This document shows positions 26,338 through 35,616 of a stretch of DNA of 64,000 bases, one piece after another (the first letter of the stretch is position 1; each line of letters begins with the position of its first letter). A program made the position numbers and the translations under genes. The DNA lies in the NCBI GenBank assembly GCA_946544685.1, contig CAMNML010000003.1, forward strand, positions 1 to 64,000. The letters run 5' to 3'. This stretch comes from an uncultured Caryophanales bacterium. Lineage in GTDB: Bacteria > Bacillota_I > Bacilli_A > RF39 > UBA660. Below the pieces are notes generated by a model. The model was not told the DNA's origin, ran no database searches, and was given only the letters and a program-made list of their open reading frames with translations.

Positions 26338-28497
26338 CTATTGTAGATAGGTGATATGATATGTTTCTTCGTCTATTGTTTCAATTAGATCTATTCTTGT
26401 ACTATTTTCTTCTATATCATTAATAGTACCATTTATAGTGTCTATTTTACCTTTAATTATACCATCATAGATATTAAGTGTTCCTGTTGTATTAATTCCA
26501 TATTGAATTGATTTTATTGTAGGATTATTATTTATATTTCCATCTTTTGTACCTATATTAAGTGTTCCAACATTTTCTATTGCATTAAATCCAGTTGATA
26601 TGATAGTACCTCCTGTAATTGTTATAGTACCGTTTGCTAGATTATGTACAGCAGCTCTGCTATCAGATGTTGCACTAAGTAATGATGAACCTGTTATAGT
26701 AGCAGTACCACCATTATTGTATAGTGCTTGTTTTGTTCCAGTTGCTTCTATAGTAGCGTCTATTATAGTAAGGTTTCCGTTTTTTTCATTATTAATTGCG
26801 CCTTGTGTTGTATTGGATTTAATGTATCCATTACTAATTGTAAGAGTACCGTTATTACTAATAACTGGGGCTACTCCTTTATTATTAATGGTATAGTTTT
26901 GAAGGTTTATTATTATATTTTGACCTGTCGCTATTGTTATTTGTTCGCTTGTATTTCTTTTTAGATTAATAGTTGTTGTAGTACCATTTTTTGGTACAGT
27001 AGTTATTGCTTTTTGTAAAGTATTATATGTTGTACCATTTATTTCTGCTGTTATTAAATCTTCTTCATTTGTCCATTGTGCATAGAAAGTTATATTATCA
27101 TTTATTATTTCATCTGCATCTATTTTTCTTCCACCTTCTTTTTCGGTATACCAACCATTAAATTCATAGTTTGTTCTTATTGGTGATGGAAGTGTTCCAA
27201 CATTAGTATTTAATTCTACTTGTTTTTCTGGTTCTGTTACAGTTCCACCATTTGGATCAAATGTTACATTTGCGACTTTACCAAGATACATTGTGTTATA
27301 AAGAATATTATTTATTCTTTCTGTGTTTTTTATTTTTTCGTAGTTTTCTTCTATATCAGATATATATGATTCTTTATTAACTATTGATGTTTTTGTTGAT
27401 TTAAGTATTCCATCGTAGAAATTATAGTTTACTGTTGAATTTATTGCGTATGAGTTTGATTGAATTACTGGGGTTGTATTTGGTGTACCGTCTTTTATTC
27501 CAATAGTAAGGGTTCCTACATTTTCTATACCATAGTAACTTGCTGATACAATTGTTCCACCTGTAATATTCATTGTTCCTGTTCCTGTGTTTTGTATGGT
27601 TGCTCTTATTGTTGATATTGAACTTAGGTATGGGTCTCCACTTATGGTGACATTGCCTCTATTATATATAGTTTGTCTTGTTCCTGTTGCGATTATTCTT
27701 CCTCCAGTAATGATAAGTGTACCTGATAATTCAACGTCTACTGCACTAAAAGTTGTGTCTGATGTAATAGTACCGTTTGACACAACTAATCTACCATGAG
27801 TGGTAATAACTGCTCCTACTCCATTATTACTAATAGTGTTTCCTTGTAAGTTAAGTATTATATTTTTATTTGATGGTATGGTTATAATTTCACTAGTGTT
27901 TTTTAATAGTAATATTGTAGTTTCTGTATTGTCTTTAGGTGCAGCGTCTACTGCTTCTTGTAATGTTTCATATTTATTATTTCCTATTTGGGCTACATAG
28001 CTTACTTCTTCAAATTGAACTGATAAATTAATAGGATAACTTGTATTATTACTATCATACAATCCTTCTTTATATTTAATTGTTATATAGAATTCTTTAG
28101 TTGCTCCATAGTTACATTCATTATTTTTATTGCATAGTGTATCTCCCAGTGTATAGTCTGTTATTTCATATTCTAGATTTGGATTAATTCCTGTTATGTC
28201 TACTATTTTCATTGCTGTTGATAAAAAAACAGTTGCGTCTATTTTATATGTAATTGTTGAATCTTGATTTGGTAGATTTATTGTTCCAAATATTGAGTCA
28301 ACATTATACCCTTCTGAATTACTTAGTCCACCATTTGTTACGTTTTGAACTGTAATGTTTGTTATTCTAGCGCTTCCGATTGGATTTACTGTAGCCATAA
28401 TGTTTTCTACTCTTGGTGTATTTGATACTGATCCGTATGCGACTGATAAAAATAATATACTAATTATAATAAATGTTAGTGTTATTCTTTTATGCAT
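26338..28497 (-). CDS. Secreted beta-helix surface protein with InlB-type repeat
   Basis: 719 residues. N-terminal signal (ITLTFIIISILFLSVAYG, AYGS) leads into a ~130-residue TasA-like region, then two right-handed beta-helix blocks (repeats such as GTLTISNG, GNLTIIDATI, GTLNIGTKDG) separated by one Listeria-Bacteroides/InlB B-repeat (VTFDPNGGTVTEPE ... FNGWYTEKEGG ... ITFYAQWTN). Typical extracellular adhesion or matrix protein; no LPXTG is seen. Start overlaps the DUF5305 gene stop (TAATG), so it is co-made with the SipW/DUF5305 system, probably as a SipW substrate. Confidence 0.82.
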   Translation of the reverse strand: MHKRITLTFIIISILFLSVAYGSVSNTPRVENIMATVNPIGSARITNITVQNVTNGGLSNSEGYNVDSIFGTINLPNQDSTITYKIDATVFLSTAMKIVDITGINPNLEYEITDYTLGDTLCNKNNECNYGATKEFYITIKYKEGLYDSNNTSYPINLSVQFEEVSYVAQIGNNKYETLQEAVDAAPKDNTETTILLLKNTSEIITIPSNKNIILNLQGNTISNNGVGAVITTHGRLVVSNGTITSDTTFSAVDVELSGTLIITGGRIIATGTRQTIYNRGNVTISGDPYLSSISTIRATIQNTGTGTMNITGGTIVSASYYGIENVGTLTIGIKDGTPNTTPVIQSNSYAINSTVNYNFYDGILKSTKTSIVNKESYISDIEENYEKIKNTERINNILYNTMYLGKVANVTFDPNGGTVTEPEKQVELNTNVGTLPSPIRTNYEFNGWYTEKEGGRKIDADEIINDNITFYAQWTNEEDLITAEINGTTYNTLQKAITTVPKNGTTTTINLKRNTSEQITIATGQNIIINLQNYTINNKGVAPVISNNGTLTISNGYIKSNTTQGAINNEKNGNLTIIDATIEATGTKQALYNNGGTATITGSSLLSATSDSRAAVHNLANGTITITGGTIISTGFNAIENVGTLNIGTKDGNINNNPTIKSIQYGINTTGTLNIYDGIIKGKIDTINGTINDIEENSTRIDLIETIDEETYHITYLQ

Positions 28498-29549
28498 TAT
28501 TTTTTCCTATCAAAATCAGTATCGTTTACTTCATATAAATACAAGTCTTTATCATTTGTAACATAGAATTCACATTTCTTATGTTCTTCTATTATATGAT
28601 AGTTTATATGTTCTTTTGTATTGTCTCTAACATCTATTAGTTCTTGAAAATTATTTACGCGTATTATTTCGTATTTATTCTTATTATGTGGTGTTTTTAC
28701 ATTAACGATTATTCTATCGTAACCGTTTAATAGTCTATTTATATATTTATCGTATTTAGTTAGTTTATGATGTTTTTTTATAAGGTATCTTATTATAAAC
28801 CCTATATGTGTCAGTATAAGTACAAGTATTATAATACTCATTGTATAAAATTCTTTTGATTTAATGTGGTATTTTTCTTCTTTTAGAAGTGTTTTTACAT
28901 CGTTAATTTGTTTTTCTTGCATAGATATATTTATTTCTTGTTCGGAAAGTGGAATTGTAAGTGATGTAACACTTTGATTGTTCATTTTATGGTTATTGTT
29001 TTCACTGTTTTTTTCTTCTACTATTAGTTGTACTTCTAAGTTACTAATAGTATTTACTGCATAGCTAGCTCTAAATTTATTGGCTAAATCATTGTAGTAG
29101 TTATAGTCTATTATTGCTTCTCTATTAATGTGGTAAGTGTTTGTGTCATTCATTTTGTCTTTGATTGATTCTGTTAAGTCATATTCTTTTTCAAAGAAAA
29201 CTTTTGAATTGTTTTGACTTCCTATTATTAATTTAGCAATTATTTTATAGTCAATGTCTAAGTTAGTATTAGTACTTGATGTAAGTAAGTAATCATAGTT
29301 TATATGTATTTTATCTATTAGGGTTGCTACATATGCCATACCGTCTTCAAGGTATGGTGTTTCATAGAAATTATTGTCTTTTAAGTATACTTTGTAATTA
29401 ACCTTGCTTGTTTCTTTATATATTATTTCTTCTTTTTTTGTGTATTCAAATGCATTGATTATACAGATAATTAGCCCTAATAATAAAAGTATAGTACATA
29501 CAATATCAATAATTATAGGGTTACATTTAGGGCATAGCTTTTTTTTCAT
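28497..29549 (-). CDS. DUF5305 family membrane protein
   Basis: ATG at 29547-29549 is preferred over the GTG at 29558, which lies inside the AGGTGAG ribosome-binding site. ~350 residues: N-terminal Cys pair CPKCNP, a membrane helix, an outward domain (VNYKVYLKDNNFYETPYLED, DKIHINYDYLL, EVQLIVEEKN), a second membrane helix and a cytoplasmic tail. This is the DUF5305 layout, usually encoded beside SipW-type signal peptidases and TasA-like substrates, as here. Confidence 0.82.
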   Translation of the reverse strand: MKKKLCPKCNPIIIDIVCTILLLLGLIICIINAFEYTKKEEIIYKETSKVNYKVYLKDNNFYETPYLEDGMAYVATLIDKIHINYDYLLTSSTNTNLDIDYKIIAKLIIGSQNNSKVFFEKEYDLTESIKDKMNDTNTYHINREAIIDYNYYNDLANKFRASYAVNTISNLEVQLIVEEKNSENNNHKMNNQSVTSLTIPLSEQEINISMQEKQINDVKTLLKEEKYHIKSKEFYTMSIIILVLILTHIGFIIRYLIKKHHKLTKYDKYINRLLNGYDRIIVNVKTPHNKNKYEIIRVNNFQELIDVRDNTKEHINYHIIEEHKKCEFYVTNDKDLYLYEVNDTDFDRKK

Positions 29550-29554
29550 CTTAC

Positions 29555-30673
29555 TCACCTACTTTCACTTAACCATACAGTTGGATATCCTATTTTTGGT
29601 ATTTTTTTTATTTGTTTTCCAATATAAATGTTTTTTTCTATTAATATGTCATCTATGCTGTTATTAGCATCCCCTTTTGTATAGTATGCATACGAGTTAT
29701 TTGTTTTTAGTTTTTTTATTATTCTATGTACTATTATGTAGTTACCTTTTTTAAAAGCGATTATGTCTCCTTCTTTTAGAGATTCGTAATTATATTTTTT
29801 ATCTATTATTACTACGTCGCCTTTTTTTATTTTTGGTGTCATACTTCCTGTTGCGATAGCGACAGCGTGATATTTGAAGTAACCGCTATAAAAGTATACT
29901 AGCGTTATTATAATTATTGTGGGGAGTATTGATGATTTTAGTGTTTTTTTATAGTTTTTACTATCTATGAATTTGTCTTCTTTTTTAGTTACAAATTTTA
30001 GCATGTTGAATGCAAATATTACTGGTACTATTAATTGAATTATAGCGACTATGTATTCACTTGGATTTGGTACTATTGATATTAGGTATGGATATAGTCC
30101 AAATAGTAAGTCAAATATTATAATTGGTTTGTATCCTGTTTTTTTTGATATGTATGAGTATGATATGTTTCTTGATATAATTGGTAGTATAGTAAGTGTG
30201 ATTAGTTTTTGTATTGTGTTTTTACTGGTATAGTCAATTATATATGCCATATCTAGTATTATAAATACAATTACTACTATGATGGTGCATAGTGTATTAT
30301 TGTCTGCTTTATTAAGCATATTATATCTGAGTATTTCTCTAAGTATTGTGTATATTATTAATGGGATTATAAATATTTTTAGTCCATAAAGGTTTATGTA
30401 ATTAGTACTTTTAGCTAGTCCTACTAATAGTCCTAGTAAGTAGTATAGTAAAAAAAATGAAATTATAAATATTGATATTTCAAATAGTATATTTTTTATA
30501 TATCTATGTTTATCTTTTTCTATAACAAAGATTTTATTAAAAAATATAAGTAATATAAATAAGAATAAGTTCATTTTATAAGAAGAAAAGAAATTAAAAA
30601 TGAATAAATCAAGTAGGAATATTATAATTAATACTAAGGATAGTATTAGTATTTTCTTATATCCTTTTTTCAT
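29555..30673 (-). CDS. SipW-type signal peptidase I with N-terminal polytopic domain
   Basis: 372 residues, about twice the length of ordinary SipW. Residues ~1-250 are multiple membrane helices with no signature; the C-terminal part is an S26 peptidase: catalytic Ser in VAIATGSMTPKIKKGDVVII (Ser ~275) and His in NYIIVHRIIKK (His ~313), as in the Ser-His ER/SipW subgroup, then GDANNSIDD. It cleaves the signal of TasA-like fibre proteins. Flanked by its probable substrate (30688) and a DUF5305 protein. Confidence 0.85.
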   Translation of the reverse strand: MKKGYKKILILSLVLIIIFLLDLFIFNFFSSYKMNLFLFILLIFFNKIFVIEKDKHRYIKNILFEISIFIISFFLLYYLLGLLVGLAKSTNYINLYGLKIFIIPLIIYTILREILRYNMLNKADNNTLCTIIVVIVFIILDMAYIIDYTSKNTIQKLITLTILPIISRNISYSYISKKTGYKPIIIFDLLFGLYPYLISIVPNPSEYIVAIIQLIVPVIFAFNMLKFVTKKEDKFIDSKNYKKTLKSSILPTIIIITLVYFYSGYFKYHAVAIATGSMTPKIKKGDVVIIDKKYNYESLKEGDIIAFKKGNYIIVHRIIKKLKTNNSYAYYTKGDANNSIDDILIEKNIYIGKQIKKIPKIGYPTVWLSESR

Positions 30674-30687
30674 TTTAATGTCCTCTA

Positions 30688-31326
30688 TTAGTCAATTGGA
30701 TTGTATGTTAGTGTGATATCTGGGAATGTAACATCGAAGTCTCCGTCTGCTCTTCCTGATCCTGCTGCATAGTTGATAACTACTGTTATTGTGTCTGCTG
30801 AGTTTATAGCTAGTGTATGATTTGTTATTGACGCAAGTGATGTTGTAGTTGCATCTATTCCTGTTACTTGTACACTTAATGATATACCAGTACACGCTGT
30901 GTCAACTAGTGCTTGATTTGTATTAGTTCTTGCTGTACATGTTTTATTTCCTGTAAATATAATACTGTTTAGGTACGCTAAATACTCTCCTCTATTATAT
31001 GCATAGAATGTGTATGTAGCACTTTGTCCTGGTTCTGTAAATGTAGCGTGTAAATTAGATATTACTGGATTACTGGTATTATCTATTTCTGCATTTGTTG
31101 CGCTGAATCCTGTAACGTTTGTGTTTAGTGTTGGTGTTATATCATCTTCTACAACACTTGTATTACTTGATGAGAAGTCTACATTAAAGCTTGATTCATT
31201 AGGTACTACTTCTGCAGATGATTCAATTTTTAGTGTGCTTGAAAATGCTGCATAACCTAGCGTAATACCTACTATTCCTAGTAATAAAGCAACTATAGAT
31301 ATAATTTTAAATGTTTTATTTTTCAT
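30688..31326 (-). CDS. TasA/camelysin-like SipW-dependent fibre protein
   Basis: 212 residues. SipW-type signal: KTFKIISIVALLLGIVG then LGYAAFSSTLKI, with cleavage expected after the Ala cluster. The mature part is beta-sandwich: INPVISNLHATFTEPGQ-type strands, the TYTFYAYNRGEYLAYLNSI motif typical of TasA/CalY families, and a Cys pair (KTCTARTN...DTACTG) that may form a disulfide. Likely exported and polymerised on the surface as biofilm matrix fibre. First gene of the cluster, start after AGGAGG. Confidence 0.85.
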   Translation of the reverse strand: MKNKTFKIISIVALLLGIVGITLGYAAFSSTLKIESSAEVVPNESSFNVDFSSSNTSVVEDDITPTLNTNVTGFSATNAEIDNTSNPVISNLHATFTEPGQSATYTFYAYNRGEYLAYLNSIIFTGNKTCTARTNTNQALVDTACTGISLSVQVTGIDATTTSLASITNHTLAINSADTITVVINYAAGSGRADGDFDVTFPDITLTYNPID

Positions 31327-31399
31327 ATTTTACCTCCTATTATTACATTATGAGTATGCCTCAAAATATAAAAATTATTAATTTTCTTTGTTTTTTTAT

Positions 31400-31423
31400 A
31401 AAAAAATCACTATTTTATAGTGA
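31400..31423 (-). terminator. Terminator after ASCH pseudogene
   Basis: Stem TCACTA/TAGTGA (31407-31423) with a T run on the minus strand, just below the pseudogene end. Confidence 0.7.
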
Positions 31424-31448
31424 CTTTATATATTTATTATTTTGTTTT

Positions 31449-31835
31449 TTATATTTCATTTTGTGCTTCTATTATTATTGTAGGTATGTTTGATTTTTTT
31501 ATTTCAAATACTACAACACCGTTTTCATTTACTTCTTCTTTTGTATAGTATCCTTTTTCATAAAAAGAATTAACTGTTTCATCTATACTAGAGTGTCGTT
31601 CTTTAAAGTCTTCTTCAAAATGTTTTGAAATTGCTTCTTCTAAATTATCATATCTATATATATTTGTTACTTCTACTTTTATTGTTTCTTCTAATTCTGG
31701 TAGTTTTTAAAAAATAATAATATCTCCAACGCTTACTTGCTTTCTTTTATCATCATTTATTCTATATTCTCTTTTCTTTTTTCCCTGTTTTATTCTTTCA
31801 AATGCTTGAGCATTAAGCTTCATTATGTGTTCCAA
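31449..31835 (-). pseudogene. ASCH-domain protein interrupted by one in-frame TAA
   Basis: Reading from TTG at 31833-31835 (after GGGAGG) the frame encodes KLNAQAFERIKQGKKKREYR and VGDIIIF, meets TAA at 31707-31709 after 42 codons, and continues in the same frame for ~86 codons through EYRINDD-type and YYTKEEVNENGVVVFEIKK to TAA at 31449-31451. Both halves match one ASCH (PUA-like RNA-binding) protein. A single base change (TAA from AAA) would restore it; the surrounding bases are TTTTTTAAAAA. Either a real nonsense mutation or a consensus error. Confidence 0.75.
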
Positions 31836-31852
31836 AATTATACCTCCCTGTA

Positions 31853-32851
31853 TTATTTTTCTATTATTAAGTCTTTTAAATAAAAACTATATCCTCTAAT
31901 TTGTACTACTTTATTGTCATCTACTATATGTGATACAACATAGATCATTCCATCTTCAAATTGTACTACTCCTGTATAACCACAGTTTGAGTTTATATTT
32001 CTATCATAGTCTATTGGGAATATTCTTGATTGTATTTTGTCTCTATTTGTTTCTAACATTCCTTCTTTTGTTATTAAACATCCCATTATGTTTTGACCGT
32101 GTATTCCTCTTCCTATGAATTTTCCTTGATTAAATCTATATGTTATTAGGTAGTATCCTTCTTTTAGTTTAGTTATTACTGGTCTATGACATGCTGGTAT
32201 TGGCATGTTATATATTTCGCTCCATGTATCTCCATTATCGTATGATATTGTTTTTAGGGCGTCTATTCCTTGGTCTGAGTTTTCTCTCATGAGGGCTACT
32301 ATTTTATCGTCTATTTTTATTGTTGATGTTTCACATAGATTATATCTTTCGTCTGTTTTTAGTATTTTTTTGTTTGTCCATGTTTTTCCTTTATCATAGC
32401 TATAGTATATAATTGTGTCTAGTTTTTTATTTCTTTCTTGTGTTATTTGTATCCATTTGTCTTCTAGAACTAGTATTTTATCTGGTACAATTCCAGTCAT
32501 TGTTGTTTTTATTTCTTTTTTTATGTTTAAGTTTTCATCTAAATAAAACATATAGATATAGCTATTCTTTTTATCTTTGTCATCATTTAAATACCATGAT
32601 GATGTTATTATGATGTCGTTTTCTATTTTGTTTATTCTTGGAGCATCCCATCTACCGTTGTTGTCTATTTTTTCTTTTATTATTTTTCTTTCTTTCCATG
32701 TTTTTCCTTTATCGTTTGATGTTGTTATACATAGATTATATTCTTTTGTTTCTTCATTCATTTCAGCAAATACGCATATTAGATTTTTGTCTAATAATAA
32801 ATCAGGAAAGGCTCTATAGTAGTTTTCATCTTTACTTATACAATATTTCAT
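31853..32851 (-). CDS. Sialidase-like protein with Asp boxes
   Basis: 332 residues, six-bladed beta-propeller type. Three Asp-box motifs (SNDKGKTW 45-52, SYDKGKTW 151-158, SYDNGDTW 203-210) and a degenerate YRAFPDLLL in place of the FRIP motif. No signal peptide is visible, so it may be cytoplasmic or exported by another route, and sialidase activity is uncertain (a glycoside-binding or related hydrolase is possible). Start (GGTGATTTATG) overlaps the upstream gene stop as ATGA. Confidence 0.72.
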   Translation of the reverse strand: MKYCISKDENYYRAFPDLLLDKNLICVFAEMNEETKEYNLCITTSNDKGKTWKERKIIKEKIDNNGRWDAPRINKIENDIIITSSWYLNDDKDKKNSYIYMFYLDENLNIKKEIKTTMTGIVPDKILVLEDKWIQITQERNKKLDTIIYYSYDKGKTWTNKKILKTDERYNLCETSTIKIDDKIVALMRENSDQGIDALKTISYDNGDTWSEIYNMPIPACHRPVITKLKEGYYLITYRFNQGKFIGRGIHGQNIMGCLITKEGMLETNRDKIQSRIFPIDYDRNINSNCGYTGVVQFEDGMIYVVSHIVDDNKVVQIRGYSFYLKDLIIEK

Positions 32852-33594
32852 AAATCACCTTCTAGTTTTTCTTTTATTCTATTTATTTGTTCTTCAGAGA
32901 AGTAGTGTTTTATTATGTCTTGTCTTGTTTTTAGATCTTCCATTAATTCTTTATCATTTACTTTATCTATTATTTTATCAAGGTCTAAGTTTTCACCAAC
33001 TGCACTTATTAGTTCTGTTAAATAGTATCCATCTTTTTCTTTTATGAAGTAGTCAACTATTGAGTCAAAGTTTATATTTTTTCTTTCGTAGTTGAATGCT
33101 AGTCTCCATAACCATTCTCTTTTATCGTGTTTTATTCCTGCTTTAACTAATTTTTCAAATTCGTCTTGGTTTATACTTGGTGGGAATGGTGCTTGTATAT
33201 ATTGAGCAATGAATTCTAATAATTCATAGTCTGATAGATTTTCAAAGCATTTGTTAAAGTATTCATTGTTATTAATATAATCTGTTATTTTAAACCATCT
33301 TTCTTTAGAGTCTCTTTTTCTTTTATAGTCCTTTTTTAGTTGTTCTAGTTGTTTATTTATAAATTCGTCTTTATTTGGAATATTTTCTAATCTTTTTATT
33401 AGTTTTTTTATTGTTTGTTTTTCTTTTTTTATATATTCGTCTTCTTCATCTGGTGTTGTTTGTATTATATTTTTTATTTCTTTTATAATTTTGTTTATTT
33501 CTTTGTTTTTTATATTACTTAGTTTTTCTATTAGTTCTTCTCCTGTTATGAATCTATTGAAGAATTTATAGCATATATTTAATAATTCTTTCAT
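32848..33594 (-). CDS. Hypothetical protein, 248 aa
   Basis: Helical, charged, soluble. N-terminal KELLNICYKFFNRFITGEEL, middle coiled coil, C-terminal part with LSDYELLEFIAQYIQAPFPP and WRLAFNYE that resembles immunity-protein-like helical domains in style only. Coupled to both neighbours (ATGA with the sialidase-like gene, TAATG with 33594). Unknown. Confidence 0.5.
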   Translation of the reverse strand: MKELLNICYKFFNRFITGEELIEKLSNIKNKEINKIIKEIKNIIQTTPDEEDEYIKKEKQTIKKLIKRLENIPNKDEFINKQLEQLKKDYKRKRDSKERWFKITDYINNNEYFNKCFENLSDYELLEFIAQYIQAPFPPSINQDEFEKLVKAGIKHDKREWLWRLAFNYERKNINFDSIVDYFIKEKDGYYLTELISAVGENLDLDKIIDKVNDKELMEDLKTRQDIIKHYFSEEQINRIKEKLEGDL

Positions 33595-33968
33595 TATATC
33601 ACCGTTATTATTTCATTAAATTCAAATTTAATTTCTTTTGTTGTTTTTATTATTAGTTTGTATTTATTTTCTTCTAATTTTTCTATTGTACTTTCTTCTA
33701 TATCGTATATTGTATTTTCTAAAAATCCATCATGTATGAATTCTATTTCTGATATGTATTTTTTTATGTCTATTATTTTATTTATTTTTAAGTCTTTTAA
33801 CCAGTTTATTGGGTATATTGTTTCTATTGATATTATTTTTTCTTTTGTTTCTATACATATATATGGTGATTCTGTTTTCATTCTTTTTCCATTTATTATT
33901 GTGCTTAATGGATCTATTGATACTTTTATTTTATAGTCTTTTATTTCTTTTTCATTTATTTTTATCAT
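33594..33968 (-). CDS. Hypothetical protein, 124 aa
   Basis: Beta-rich, Ile/Lys-rich soluble protein (KISIDPLSTIINGKRM-like start, IEFIHDGFLENTIYDIEES, ending KFEFNEIITVI). Compact, no known motif. Middle gene of a three-gene coupled unit with 32848 and 33970. Unknown. Confidence 0.5.
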   Translation of the reverse strand: MIKINEKEIKDYKIKVSIDPLSTIINGKRMKTESPYICIETKEKIISIETIYPINWLKDLKINKIIDIKKYISEIEFIHDGFLENTIYDIEESTIEKLEENKYKLIIKTTKEIKFEFNEIITVI

Positions 33969-33969
33969 A

Positions 33970-34689
33970 TTATTCTTCCTTTAGTTTGTATTTTATATTA
34001 TTTCCTATATATGGATAGAATTTATTGTTTAGTTTTAATACTAATTTAGCTATATCTATATTATTTTTTACTAGTTCTGATGCTTTTATATATTTATATA
34101 TATCTTCTTTTAAATATTCTTTTGATTGTTCATATAATAGATTATTTATTTCTTTATTGTTTCTATAGAACATTGATGTTTCGTATAAGTTGTTTTTTCC
34201 ATACATTCCTAAGAATATTTGTGTTATTAGGTTTGATTTTTTCATTTGTTTTAGTATAAATTCTTCTGTTAGATATTTTACATCTATTAGTAATATTACT
34301 TTTTCATTTAGTTCTAAAAGTTCTAATAATTTTTCTTGTTCTTTTACATAATTTGCTAGTTTATAGTTTTCTTTTATGTGTTTTTTTATTAGTTCATAGT
34401 CAAAGTATAGTGGGATTTTTTCTAAGTATTCTACTATTTGTTTTCTTATTTTATTGTTTTTATATTCTTCTACTTGATTAATATAGAATATTTCTTTTTT
34501 TTCTATTTTTGATATCATTTCTAGTATTTCATCATTTAATCCGTCTTTAAATATTTGATTTAGTTTATTACTGAATATTTCTAGATTATTATCATAATCA
34601 TTTGTCATAATAATATCGTCTATATCAAAGTAGTCAAATAGTTCTTCTATTGTATTTATAAGTTCGATTACTTTTTCTTGGTTTTGCAT
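33970..34689 (-). CDS. Hypothetical protein, 239 aa
   Basis: Highly helical, acidic, rich in Asn/Ile/Lys; no signal. Starts QNQEKVIELINTIEELFDYF and continues as helix after helix (VKEQEKLLELLELNEKVIL). First gene of the coupled unit to 31853. Family not recognised. Confidence 0.5.
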   Translation of the reverse strand: MQNQEKVIELINTIEELFDYFDIDDIIMTNDYDNNLEIFSNKLNQIFKDGLNDEILEMISKIEKKEIFYINQVEEYKNNKIRKQIVEYLEKIPLYFDYELIKKHIKENYKLANYVKEQEKLLELLELNEKVILLIDVKYLTEEFILKQMKKSNLITQIFLGMYGKNNLYETSMFYRNNKEINNLLYEQSKEYLKEDIYKYIKASELVKNNIDIAKLVLKLNNKFYPYIGNNIKYKLKEE

Positions 34690-34744
34690 AATATCACCTG
34701 TATTTATTATATCAGTTTATTTATTTAATTTATATAATTATGCT

Positions 34745-34769
34745 TAAAAAAATCAGCTTAATGCTGATT
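34745..34769 (-). terminator. Terminator after the 34782 gene
   Basis: Stem AATCAGC/GCTGATT followed by T run on the minus strand. Confidence 0.75.
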
Positions 34770-34781
34770 AATTAAAGTTTT

Positions 34782-35564
34782 TTAGTATTGTTTTCTTTTT
34801 GTTGGTTTATATATTACTTTAAGATTACCTCCAAATATGGTTGCATTTGGAAATAGTTTACTCAATTCATCAATATATTCATCAGTGTACTCATTATTTT
34901 TTATGCATATTCCATTGATTAGTAATGGTGGAATTCCTCCGGGGATTGCTGACCAGTAATAGTATAGTCTGTCTTCTTTGTCATGGAAGTCCTTTCCAGC
35001 AGGTGAGAATTCTTCAATTACTCCGCCTAACAATTGCATTTCTTCTTTACTATATATTTCTTGAAGTTTGTTTGTAGTTGTTTTTTTTATTTTTTGATAT
35101 TCAAAATAGTCTAAATGAATTAATTTTTTCATTATTTCATTTTCATCATCAAAGAATAATATTACAGTTTCTGCTCTATCGTTTAGTCTTCTAAAATTTT
35201 CATTTTCAGCATTTGGATATGTTTCTGGTTTAATTCTATCTACAAATGTACAAAACCTTCCTTCCATTTCACTTTCAAGGTGACCAAACCATTCAGATGC
35301 TAAAACTCCATATTCTGATATTCCTCTTAAAACATCAATTTCTTTACTGCATCTATGGTTTGTCATTCCAGGTATAAGAATAACACGATCATCTTTTGTT
35401 GGAAATTCATTTACGGTTGTTGTTTTTGATTGTTCCACAAGTTCAAAATACATTTTTTCTAAATAATGTAAAATATTAAATAAAGGCGTGTTTGGTTTTG
35501 CGCGTGAAGATAAAAGAGCATAGTTTCCTTCTTCAACTCCTAAATTTGCTCCTATTAGTCTCAT
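34782..35564 (-). CDS. Hypothetical protein, 260 aa
   Basis: Soluble. Distinctive well-ordered motifs: VILIPGMTNHRC, ISEYGVLASEWFGHLESE, EGRFCTFVDRIKP, AETVILFFDDENE, YYYWSAIPGGIPPLL. These look like an enzyme or effector domain (perhaps ADP-ribosyltransferase-like) but I cannot assign a family. Monocistronic, with its own terminator. Codon choice differs from the adjacent ABC gene (few CTA). Confidence 0.5.
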   Translation of the reverse strand: MRLIGANLGVEEGNYALLSSRAKPNTPLFNILHYLEKMYFELVEQSKTTTVNEFPTKDDRVILIPGMTNHRCSKEIDVLRGISEYGVLASEWFGHLESEMEGRFCTFVDRIKPETYPNAENENFRRLNDRAETVILFFDDENEIMKKLIHLDYFEYQKIKKTTTNKLQEIYSKEEMQLLGGVIEEFSPAGKDFHDKEDRLYYYWSAIPGGIPPLLINGICIKNNEYTDEYIDELSKLFPNATIFGGNLKVIYKPTKRKQY

Positions 35565-35616
35565 TTTTATACCCTCTTTTCTTATCTTATTTTATCAATT
35601 TTTTTAATTGTATCAG

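Noticed and set aside
30692..30895. 67-codon minus-strand frame
   Set aside because: Alternative frame inside the TasA-like gene, no start signal.
31700..31715. Programmed frameshift at TTTTTTA in ASCH gene
   Set aside because: Frame before and after the stop is the same, so a shift would not help; a nonsense change fits better.
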